Of a DNA stretch of 64,000 nucleotides, positions 26,344 to 35,041 are shown one piece after another. Location: the NCBI GenBank assembly GCA_903862885.1, contig CAIOZU010000070.1, positions 1 through 64,000 on the forward strand, read 5' to 3'. Every line of letters begins with the position of its first letter. Position 1 is the stretch's first letter. The position numbers were made by a program, and so were the translations under genes. The notes below the pieces were generated by a model. The model worked only from the letters and a program-made list of their open reading frames with translations, did not search any database and was not told the DNA's origin. Source of the DNA: an uncultured Pseudomonadota bacterium. GTDB taxonomy: Bacteria > Pseudomonadota > Gammaproteobacteria > Steroidobacterales > Steroidobacteraceae.

Positions 26344-27230
26344 GCGCTTTTCAAATGGATAAGGACTGGTTGCCGTTTCACCCCAACCCGTCAAAGCCGA
26401 GATTTCGCGTGCCACCAGGCTCAGTGGATGCGCATTGTCACGTGTTCGGACCTGGGGATGTCTTTCCGTATGCCCCCGAACGCAAGTACACGCCATGTGA
26501 TGCGTCAGCGGAGCAATTATTTGCACTGCACCGCCATATCGGGTTCGAACGCAGCGTGATTGTGCAGGCCACCTGTCATGGGGCTGACAACCGCGCGATG
26601 TTAGATGCCCTGCAACGCTCCAATGGCATGTCGCGCGGCATTGCGACGGTGCGAGCGGATGTGACCGATGCGGAACTTGCTGCCTTAGATGCTGCCGGCG
26701 TGCGCGGCGTTCGCTTCAACTTTGTTAAACGTCTAGTCGATACCACCCCGCGCGAAGTCCTCTTTGAGATCGCCTCACGCATTGCACCCCTGGGCTGGCA
26801 CACAGTCATTTACTTTGAAGGGCAAGAGTTACCTGAACTCTATGATTTCTTCACGTCGCTACCCACCGTGGTGGTGGTTGATCATATGGGTCGACCCGAT
26901 ATTACGAAGCCCATCGATGGGCCCGAGTTCGGGCTCTTCCTGCGCTTAATGCGCGAACACAGCAACTTTTGGTCAAAAGTCGGAGGCCCTGAGCGCTTAT
27001 CAAAAGCAGGACCACCAGACTATGCCGATGTGGCACCCTTCGCTCGCCACCTTGTGACCCACTTTCCGGACCGCGTGCTGTGGGGCACCGACTGGCCCCA
27101 CCCCAATCTCAAGGGGCACATGCCAGACGATGGGCAGTTAGTGGATTACCTACCCAGCATTGCGCCCACCGCGGAACTGCAACGCCAACTACTGGTCGAT
27201 AACCCCATGCGGCTCTACTGGAGCCGTTAG
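26340..27230 (+). CDS. ligI: 2-pyrone-4,6-dicarboxylate hydrolase
   Basis: 296 residues (LigI about 293). The opening SVDAHCHVFGPGDVFPY carries the HxH motif, VVVDHMGRPDI and WGTDWPHPNLKG hold the later His and Asp. It is a metal-independent amidohydrolase that opens 2-pyrone-4,6-dicarboxylate to 4-oxalomesaconate. The start overlaps the LigJ stop (ATGA). The dioxygenase alpha gene follows after 10 bases. Confidence 0.95.
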   Translation: MSAFQMDKDWLPFHPNPSKPRFRVPPGSVDAHCHVFGPGDVFPYAPERKYTPCDASAEQLFALHRHIGFERSVIVQATCHGADNRAMLDALQRSNGMSRGIATVRADVTDAELAALDAAGVRGVRFNFVKRLVDTTPREVLFEIASRIAPLGWHTVIYFEGQELPELYDFFTSLPTVVVVDHMGRPDITKPIDGPEFGLFLRLMREHSNFWSKVGGPERLSKAGPPDYADVAPFARHLVTHFPDRVLWGTDWPHPNLKGHMPDDGQLVDYLPSIAPTAELQRQLLVDNPMRLYWSR

Positions 27231-27240
27231 GAATTTTATT

Positions 27241-28471
<1,231 letters not shown>

Positions 28472-28496
28472 CCGTAAACCATCGAGAGCTCAACCC

Positions 28497-29447
28497 ATGA
28501 AAATCGTCCTTGCAGGCGTTGGTGCATTCGGCCAAAAACATCTCGACGCCATTCATAAGATTGGCGGCATTGAAGTGGCCTCCGTCGTCGGGCGTGAACT
28601 CACCTCGACTCGCGAAGTAGCGACCAAGTACGGCATCGCGCACGCCACTACCGATCTGGCTGTGGCACTCGCTCAACCGGGTGTGGAGGCTGCCATCCTC
28701 TGTACGCCCACGCAACTACATGCGACCCAGTCACTGCAATGCATGCAGGCGGGCAAACATGTGCAAGTCGAAATTCCTCTGGCAGATAGCTGGGCCGATG
28801 CGAAAGCGGTTGCTGATCTACAGAAGCAGACGGGGCTCATCTGCATGGTCGGGCATACCCGGCGCTTTAATCCATCGCACCAATGGGTACATCAAAAAAT
28901 CGGCCGTGGCGAACTGAACCTTCACCAGATAGATGTACAGACCTACTTTTTTAGACGCACCAACATAAACGCTTTAGGGCAGCCACGATCATGGACCGAT
29001 CATCTGCTGTGGCACCACGCGGCCCATACGGTGGATCTATTCCGCTATCAAACGCAAGATGACATTGTCATAGCCCACTGCATGGAGGGACCCCATCATC
29101 CCACGCTAGGAATTGCCATGGATATGTCGATTCAACTGAAGACACGCCGGGGGGCGCTTTGCACTGTCTCCCTCTCATTTAACAATGATGGTCCCTTAGG
29201 CACTTTCTTCAGATACATCGGGGATACTGGCACTTATATCGCACGCTACGATGATCTCGTGAATGGTAAGGAGGAGAAAATCGATGTGTCCGCTGTGGAC
29301 GTCTCTCTGAATGGAATCGAGCTGCAAGACCGAGAATTCTTTTCCGCGATTAAGGCGCAGCGTGAACCCAATGCAAGTGTTGCTCAAGTACTGCCATGCT
29401 ACCGCACGCTCCATGATCTTGAGCAGCAACTGATCGCGGCGCGCTAG
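28497..29447 (+). CDS. ligC: 4-carboxy-2-hydroxymuconate-6-semialdehyde dehydrogenase
   Basis: 316 residues (LigC about 315), start at the ATG at 28497. It is a Gfo/Idh/MocA-type NAD(P) enzyme: GVGAFGQKHLDAI at the N-terminus, then CTPTQLHATQSLQCMQAGKHVQVEIP. It oxidises the cyclised ring-cleavage product to 2-pyrone-4,6-dicarboxylate, the LigI substrate. With this gene the cluster encodes every step from protocatechuate to pyruvate and oxaloacetate. Confidence 0.95.
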   Translation: MKIVLAGVGAFGQKHLDAIHKIGGIEVASVVGRELTSTREVATKYGIAHATTDLAVALAQPGVEAAILCTPTQLHATQSLQCMQAGKHVQVEIPLADSWADAKAVADLQKQTGLICMVGHTRRFNPSHQWVHQKIGRGELNLHQIDVQTYFFRRTNINALGQPRSWTDHLLWHHAAHTVDLFRYQTQDDIVIAHCMEGPHHPTLGIAMDMSIQLKTRRGALCTVSLSFNNDGPLGTFFRYIGDTGTYIARYDDLVNGKEEKIDVSAVDVSLNGIELQDREFFSAIKAQREPNASVAQVLPCYRTLHDLEQQLIAAR

Positions 29448-29451
29448 CTCC

Positions 29452-30459
29452 ATGCCGACCGTATCGGGCTCACGCACGCTAAATGGCACTGAGGTGTCGT
29501 CCATTGGTTTTGGCTGCATGAGTCTAAGCCACGCTTATGCCACTCCACCGGCCGCAGAGGCAGCCATCGCGGTAGTGCGCCGCGCACTGGACTTAGGTGT
29601 GAACCATTTTGATACTGCCGCACTCTACGGATTCGGTCGCAATGAAAGCCTAATCGGTGAAGCGATACAGTCGAACCGACAGCATATTTTTCTTGCCAGC
29701 AAGTGCGGCATGACAGGCATTGAGGGTAAACGCGTCATTGATGGACGGCCACAAACACTGGAGCGCACGTGTCACGAGTCGCTGGCTCGCTTGCACACTG
29801 ACGTCATCGATTTGTACTACCTACATCGCGTGGATCCCAACGTCCCTGTTGAGGACAGCGTCGGTGCGCTGGCAGAGCTTGTCAAAAAGGGTCACATCCG
29901 AGCAATCGGCTTATCGGAAGTATCTGCCAGCACGCTTCGGCGGGCGCACCGCGTTCATCCGATTGCGGCGGTGCAGAGCGAGTACTCGGTGTGGACGCGA
30001 AACCCTGAGGTAGCAGTCCTCGAGGAATGTCAGCGCCTTGGCGCCGCTTTGGTCGCGTTCTCCCCTCTCACGCGCGGCTTCTTAGTCAGCGACTTAACCG
30101 CGCCACTCGCTCTCGAGGCGAGCGATATTAGACGATCCATGCCACGTTTTATGGAGCCGCAGGTAACGGCCAATCGATCGCTCATTAAGCCCTTCGCTGA
30201 TTTGGCACAGGCGGCTGGCTGTAGTAGAGCCCAGTTGGCACTGGCATGGCTGCTACATAAGTCCCCACACGTCATCCCTATTCCCGGCACCACATCAATC
30301 CAACATCTAGAGGATAACGTGAGAGCGTCACACATCGCTCTCTCGGACGACTTGATGGAAAAAATCGAATCGTTAGTCAATCCCAACCGCGTACAGGGCG
30401 CACGGTACAACGCCACCACGCAACTTGAAATTGATACGGAAGAGTGGGCCGTGCCGTGA
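29452..30459 (+). CDS. Aldo/keto reductase
   Basis: 335 residues. The catalytic tetrad is visible: Asp and Tyr in FDTAALYGFGRNE, Lys in FLASKCGM and His in YYLHRVDP. The NADPH site is near IPGTTSIQHLEDN. It begins 4 bases after the ligC stop and so is probably in the same transcript. It may reduce an aromatic aldehyde or ketone. It is not part of the known 4,5-cleavage route, so its substrate is unknown. Confidence 0.87.
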   Translation: MPTVSGSRTLNGTEVSSIGFGCMSLSHAYATPPAAEAAIAVVRRALDLGVNHFDTAALYGFGRNESLIGEAIQSNRQHIFLASKCGMTGIEGKRVIDGRPQTLERTCHESLARLHTDVIDLYYLHRVDPNVPVEDSVGALAELVKKGHIRAIGLSEVSASTLRRAHRVHPIAAVQSEYSVWTRNPEVAVLEECQRLGAALVAFSPLTRGFLVSDLTAPLALEASDIRRSMPRFMEPQVTANRSLIKPFADLAQAAGCSRAQLALAWLLHKSPHVIPIPGTTSIQHLEDNVRASHIALSDDLMEKIESLVNPNRVQGARYNATTQLEIDTEEWAVP

Positions 30460-30528
30460 GAACCGCTGGGCAACTGACAAAATTAAGCACGGCTACCTGA
30501 GAAACAATGAGTTAAGGAGAGCATGAAG

Positions 30529-31287
30529 ATGGGCGTATTAAATGACAAAGTGTGCGTCGTCACGGGCGCCGCCGGTAGCATCGGCTTAGCCAGTTGTCGG
30601 CTATTTTTGGCCGAGGGCGCCAAGGTCATGTTGGTCGACCAAACGGAGACGGGTCTGAAAGCGGCCATTCAGGATCTGCCGCCGGATCGCGTTGCCTGGC
30701 AGGTCGGAGACGTTCGCCATGCAGCGTCGGTTAAAGCGTTTATTGATGCGACGGTCGCACGATTTGGACCCATTGATGTCCTTTTTAGCAATGCAGGAAA
30801 CTCCGGCGTGATCGCGCCCCTTGAGGACTATCCAGAGGAAGTCTTCGACGACATCTATCAGGTGCACGTCAAAGGGGCGTTTTTAGTCTGCAAGTACGGC
30901 ATGCCAAAAATGAATGATGGCGGCAGCATTATCATTACTTCCAGTGTCGCCGGCCTACGGGGTGACCGCGGTGCATACGGTTACATCACCGCCAAGCATG
31001 CTCAAGTGGGTGTAATGCGCTGTATGGCCAAAGAAGGCGCTCCTCGGCGCATTCGAGTCAACACACTCCATCCGGGACCCACTAAGAATGCGTTTCAGGA
31101 TGACATTGAGATGAGACTGACTCCGGTTCTACAACGAGACGCGGGGCAGTTCTTTGACAGCATGATCCCACTGGGTCGGCACGCGAGCCCTGAGGAGATT
31201 GCATCCTGCGCCCTATTCCTTGCCTCCTCAAATAGCAGTTACGTCACCGGCAGTCTCTTAGTGGCAGATGGTGGCATGTCCGCCTGA
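30529..31287 (+). CDS. Short-chain dehydrogenase/reductase (possible aryl-alcohol dehydrogenase)
   Basis: 252 residues. Two ATGs (30523 and 30529) follow AAGGAG at 30514-30519; the second has the better 9-base spacing. The NAD motif is VTGAAGSIGLASC; NAG follows in SNAGNSGVI. The catalytic Ser and YITAK lie in SSVAGLRGDRGAYGYITAK. It is followed by the flavocytochrome genes. In Aromatoleum the analogous SDR (Hped) oxidises 1-(4-hydroxyphenyl)ethanol to 4-hydroxyacetophenone, so the same role is possible here, but only by context. Confidence 0.86.
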   Translation: MGVLNDKVCVVTGAAGSIGLASCRLFLAEGAKVMLVDQTETGLKAAIQDLPPDRVAWQVGDVRHAASVKAFIDATVARFGPIDVLFSNAGNSGVIAPLEDYPEEVFDDIYQVHVKGAFLVCKYGMPKMNDGGSIIITSSVAGLRGDRGAYGYITAKHAQVGVMRCMAKEGAPRRIRVNTLHPGPTKNAFQDDIEMRLTPVLQRDAGQFFDSMIPLGRHASPEEIASCALFLASSNSSYVTGSLLVADGGMSA

Positions 31288-31456
31288 TCGTCCCGAATCT
31301 GGCACAGACACGGTACCGTCCGGTACGCACTTAACGGGCTCTAAGCGGCCTGTTCACTCGCGGACCAAAACAGGGCTCGCCGGCAGTTGACTCCCCGGAC
31401 GGGCCGAGGACTAGGATCGAACGACAACAAATCATCGGATCGATCAAGGGGCCCAT

Positions 31457-32119
31457 ATGAATCGACGCGACTTTGCGTATCTAAGCGCATCCGCCACAGC
31501 GGTCTTCGCCGCAGCCGCCACAGCCGCCACTGGCTCTCTCACCTCACTGCTCACTGCGCGTCGCCACTTACCATTACACGCCGCGCTGATTGACTCGCGC
31601 TTCCCAGAAAGCCGCCGCTTTGGTGCTGCTCTCGCGACACTAGGCGCCACCCTTATCACTATCAACGGCGATATCCTATCCGCCTGGCGACAGACCCTAC
31701 GCGCTCATGCCTCCCAGGGGGGCGCCGCCTTAGCGGGTATGACAACCTACGCCACACTGACCTGCCTGGAACAGTTGGCCCGCGACTATGGATGGCGCAC
31801 CATCGCTCGCGTTGAGCATGTTCCAAATACCAACGGCACCGTCAACCACTACATCAGCGCCCATCCGGACACTGTGCTCGATCTGTCTCACGGCATCCGA
31901 AGCGGCGTAGGCTTCAGCCGCGGCATCGCCGCCGCTGTACTGTCAGTGCAGCGACCTCAGGAAGGCGAACGCCGAATTTCGCAACTCGCCGATCCCACGC
32001 TCCTATCCGCCGCATCCCGCGAGCAAACGCTGGTGTCATGGGTCATGTCCGCGGCCATCAACGGTCATCATCAAATGACGCCAGACGCCGCTCATCGTCT
32101 ACAAGGGAATCCATCATGA
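31457..32119 (+). CDS. Tat-exported protein of unknown function upstream of the flavocytochrome genes
   Basis: 220 residues; AAGGGG lies 5 bases before the ATG. The N-terminus MNRRDFAYLSASATAVF carries a twin-arginine motif and an Ala-rich hydrophobic core (about 8-28). The remainder has no Cys and no cofactor motif that I recognise, with alternating helix and strand segments such as LIDSRFPESRRFG and ATLGATLITINGD. The stop overlaps the flavoprotein start by 4 bases, so translation is coupled and it likely acts with that enzyme, for example as a chaperone or a third subunit. Confidence 0.75.
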   Translation: MNRRDFAYLSASATAVFAAAATAATGSLTSLLTARRHLPLHAALIDSRFPESRRFGAALATLGATLITINGDILSAWRQTLRAHASQGGAALAGMTTYATLTCLEQLARDYGWRTIARVEHVPNTNGTVNHYISAHPDTVLDLSHGIRSGVGFSRGIAAAVLSVQRPQEGERRISQLADPTLLSAASREQTLVSWVMSAAINGHHQMTPDAAHRLQGNPS

Positions 32120-33765
32120 GAGTGCCGCCCGGGGTCAGCGCAGCAGACTATGCTAAGGCGCTACCAGAATTCGAACAGGTCGTGGGCAAAGAATGGGTTT
32201 TCACCTCCGATGAGGACCTTGACCTCTATCGAGACGCCTTCTCCCCTTTTATGGGAGAACCAGAAGAACTCATTGCCTCCGGCGCCGTTGCGCCGATCAC
32301 GACCGAGCAAGTTCAAGAGATTGTTCGCATCGCAAACCGCCACAAGATACCGCTATATACCATCTCAACAGGTAAGAACCTAGGCTATGGGGGCTCCGCT
32401 CCCGCTTACTCAGGAAGCGTGGTACTTGATCTTAAGCGCATGAATAAGATCATTGAGGTCAACGAAGAAAATGCGTTTTGCATCGTCGAGCCCGGCGTCA
32501 GCTACTTTGATCTTTACAATTACATTCAAGAGAAGAAACTGAAAGTGTGGATCGACTGCCCTGACCCTGGTTGGGGCAGTGTGATTGGCAACGCGATGGA
32601 CCGCGGCGGTGGATACACACAGGCGAACTATCGCAATCACTTCGACTCGCACTGCGGCATGGAAGTGGTGCTACCCAGTGGTGAACTACTACGAACCGGC
32701 ATGGGGGCTATCCCCAATGCAAAAACCTGGCAGCAGTACAAATCCGGTGTCGGGCCGTGGATCGATGGCATCTTCTCACAGTCGAATTACGGCATTGTCA
32801 CCAAGATGGGGTTTTGGCTCATGCCGGAACCTGAGGCATACCTTCGCGGCACCATTGGCTGCATGAATTTCGACGACCTCGGGCCGTTAGTGGAAACGCT
32901 GAACTACTGCGAGAATGCGCGCATCACCGCCGGTTTTCCAGACCTTGCATCGCCGCTGCTCGGTTATTCACCGGTGGGTCAATTGCAACTGTTTTTTGAG
33001 AGCGGTGCACACATCACCCCAGAGCATGCAAAGCTCCTCGCGACGGTCAGAGACGGTCGATCACCGGCACTTGAAGCGTATGGGCGTGCTCAAGGCATTC
33101 CTTACTGGCAAGTCTGGTTAAGCTTTCACGGCCCAATGGAAGTGATCGAAGCGCAATGGCACGCCGCCATCCGTCATTTCGCGAAGATCAAGGGTTCCAC
33201 GGCCCAACTGGTCGATAAGACAGCTCTGCCGATTGATCCGGCCGATGCCTCGAAATTCCACGAGCCGGAACTCGGCGTGCCTGCACTGCGCGCCTTCTCA
33301 ATCGGTGCGCGTAGTCCCTACAACCCCACTCCCTCAAAAGGGCATATGTGGTTCTCGCCCATCATCCCACGAACCGGTGAGGCTATTATTGAAGCCAACA
33401 AAGTGTTCAGCGCCGCCGCACGCGAGTTGGACATGCCGTTATTTCGTACCTTCACACTGCCCGCCTGCTTCTGGGAGCGGGCGTTCGTATTTATCCTTGC
33501 AACACCTGTCACGACCGATCCGGCGACTAACCGAAAGTACCGCGAGGGCTTTAAGAAACTCATCGCGATTGGTGGCGATCATGGATGGGGAGAGTATCGA
33601 ACCGCACCGGTATTCCAAGAGACGGTAATGAATGTGTACTCGTATAACAACCATGCACTGCACCGCTTCCACGAGACCTTAAAAGACGCGATTGACCCGA
33701 ACGGCATTTTATCTGCTGGTCGCTACCACATCTGGCCCAAACATCTGCGGGGGAAAAAGTCATGA
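32116..33765 (+). CDS. VAO-type flavoprotein subunit of a 4-alkylphenol (p-cresol) hydroxylase
   Basis: 549 residues; the start at 32116 overlaps the preceding stop (ATGA). The N-terminal FAD (PCMH-type) domain shows ISTGKNLGYGGSAPAYSG and GSVIGNAMDRGGGYT. The C-terminal cap domain ends with DPNGILSAGRYHIWP, close to the DPNG.LAPG..GIWP ending of vanillyl-alcohol oxidase and PchF. The following cytochrome c gene indicates a flavocytochrome that hydroxylates a para-alkylphenol with water. Substrates in the family are p-cresol, 4-ethylphenol and eugenol; I cannot tell which. The enzyme is periplasmic in relatives, although this chain has no signal of its own. Confidence 0.88.
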   Translation: MRVPPGVSAADYAKALPEFEQVVGKEWVFTSDEDLDLYRDAFSPFMGEPEELIASGAVAPITTEQVQEIVRIANRHKIPLYTISTGKNLGYGGSAPAYSGSVVLDLKRMNKIIEVNEENAFCIVEPGVSYFDLYNYIQEKKLKVWIDCPDPGWGSVIGNAMDRGGGYTQANYRNHFDSHCGMEVVLPSGELLRTGMGAIPNAKTWQQYKSGVGPWIDGIFSQSNYGIVTKMGFWLMPEPEAYLRGTIGCMNFDDLGPLVETLNYCENARITAGFPDLASPLLGYSPVGQLQLFFESGAHITPEHAKLLATVRDGRSPALEAYGRAQGIPYWQVWLSFHGPMEVIEAQWHAAIRHFAKIKGSTAQLVDKTALPIDPADASKFHEPELGVPALRAFSIGARSPYNPTPSKGHMWFSPIIPRTGEAIIEANKVFSAAARELDMPLFRTFTLPACFWERAFVFILATPVTTDPATNRKYREGFKKLIAIGGDHGWGEYRTAPVFQETVMNVYSYNNHALHRFHETLKDAIDPNGILSAGRYHIWPKHLRGKKS

Positions 33766-34121
33766 ACAAACACCCTGCCTCTCAACTCTTAGGCCTCATC
33801 GTCGCTGCGTCCGTAGGTGGGCTTTGCCTGCCAGCCTTGGCTGATAGCCCCAATGAGCACGCTGACGGAATAGCCGTCTACACCAAATGGTGCGCGCCTT
33901 GTCACGCGCCCGGCATCATTCATCCAGGCACCAGCGCCTTAGGCGCTAAGTACCAGGGGATCAAATCCGGGGTGATTTTAGAATGGACCGACCTGCCCGC
34001 ATCCTACGTCGAGTACATGGTCCGGCATGGGATGTCGGTGATGCCGCATTTTAGAAAAACAGAGATCAGTGACTCTGAGCTCAAGGCGCTCGCCGCTTAT
34101 CTATCGCGCAATACGCCCTAA
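33762..34121 (+). CDS. Cytochrome c subunit of the alkylphenol hydroxylase
   Basis: 119 residues, start overlapping the flavoprotein stop by 4 bases. A Sec signal (about 1-27, ending PALA) precedes one haem site Cys44-Ala-Pro-Cys47-His48, with Met94-Pro95 as likely axial ligand. It receives electrons from the flavin and passes them to the respiratory chain. The size and pairing match PchC of p-cresol methylhydroxylase. Confidence 0.9.
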   Translation: MNKHPASQLLGLIVAASVGGLCLPALADSPNEHADGIAVYTKWCAPCHAPGIIHPGTSALGAKYQGIKSGVILEWTDLPASYVEYMVRHGMSVMPHFRKTEISDSELKALAAYLSRNTP

Positions 34122-34137
34122 GTCTCCCTGCCTACAG

Positions 34138-34164
34138 CCATCGAGGAGTCATACGCCTCGATGG
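34138..34164. terminator. Hairpin between convergent cytochrome c and amidohydrolase genes
   Basis: A 9-base perfect stem (CCATCGAGG / CCTCGATGG) with a 9-base loop lies in the 53-base gap between the two converging genes. No T-run is evident, but location suits a two-way terminator. Confidence 0.6.
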
Positions 34165-34174
34165 TAATAGCCAG

Positions 34175-35041
34175 CTAGCTCCCTAAGCCGAGTGCGCGGA
34201 TGGCATTCTGCTTAAGAATGAGGTCATGCACTTCGGGCTTAAAAGCGGCTTCCTTAAAATCTTTAATCCAACGATCCGGCGAGATCAACGGAAAATCGGA
34301 CCCAAACAACATCTTTGTTTTGAGCTGGCCGTTGGCGTACTGAATCAGCTGCGGCGGGAAGTATTTGGGCGACCAGCCGGATAGATCGATATACACATTT
34401 TCTTTATGCAAGCACACGGACAAAGCCTCGTCCTGCCACGGCCATGACGGATGCGCAATGATGATGCGCATGTCTGGAAAATCAACGGCCACGTCATCGA
34501 CGTGTATTGGGTTCGAATACTTAAGGCGCATTCCTCCACCGCCGCGCATTCCAGTGCCGATACCTGAATGACCACTGTGGAAAATAGCAGGCAACTTATG
34601 CTCAGCGATCACTTCATACAGTGGGTAGGCCAAGCGCTCATTCGGAAAAAACCCTTGCGTCGTCGGATGGAACTTAAATCCCTTTACGCCATGATTTTTG
34701 ATCAAGTCGCGCGCTTCGCGTGCGCCCATTTTTCCCTTGTGCGGATCGATGCTAGCGAACGCCATCATGATGTCACTATTTTCACGGGCCGCATCACTCA
34801 CTTCTGTGTTCGGGATACGTTTTGCACCCAATGCACTCTCTGAATCGACAGTAAACATCACTAGACCAATTTTGCGCTCGCGATAGTAGGCGACCGTCTC
34901 AGCAATCGTTGGCCGCTTGCCCGCCTTAAAGTACTTGGTTGCAGCATCCTCATACTCTTGCCACACCTCATCGGCTGGCTGACGGCAAGACACTTCCGCA
35001 TGGGTGTGGACGTCGATTGCTACCAGATCATTGATGTTCAT
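34175..35041 (-). CDS. Amidohydrolase-2 family protein
   Basis: 288 residues. The barrel motifs are HTH at AIDVHTHAEVS, GFKFHPTTQGFFPNE, FHSGHSGIG, IIAHPSWPWQDE and GSDFPLISPDRW. This group includes metal-dependent decarboxylases (ACMSD, 5-carboxyvanillate and resorcylate decarboxylases) and C-C hydrolases. The start overlaps the stop of the upstream FadB-like gene by 4 bases, a coupled pair. A role in carboxyl removal or beta-keto acid cleavage in the aromatic pathway is possible but not shown. Confidence 0.82.
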   Translation of the reverse strand: MNINDLVAIDVHTHAEVSCRQPADEVWQEYEDAATKYFKAGKRPTIAETVAYYRERKIGLVMFTVDSESALGAKRIPNTEVSDAARENSDIMMAFASIDPHKGKMGAREARDLIKNHGVKGFKFHPTTQGFFPNERLAYPLYEVIAEHKLPAIFHSGHSGIGTGMRGGGGMRLKYSNPIHVDDVAVDFPDMRIIIAHPSWPWQDEALSVCLHKENVYIDLSGWSPKYFPPQLIQYANGQLKTKMLFGSDFPLISPDRWIKDFKEAAFKPEVHDLILKQNAIRALGLGS

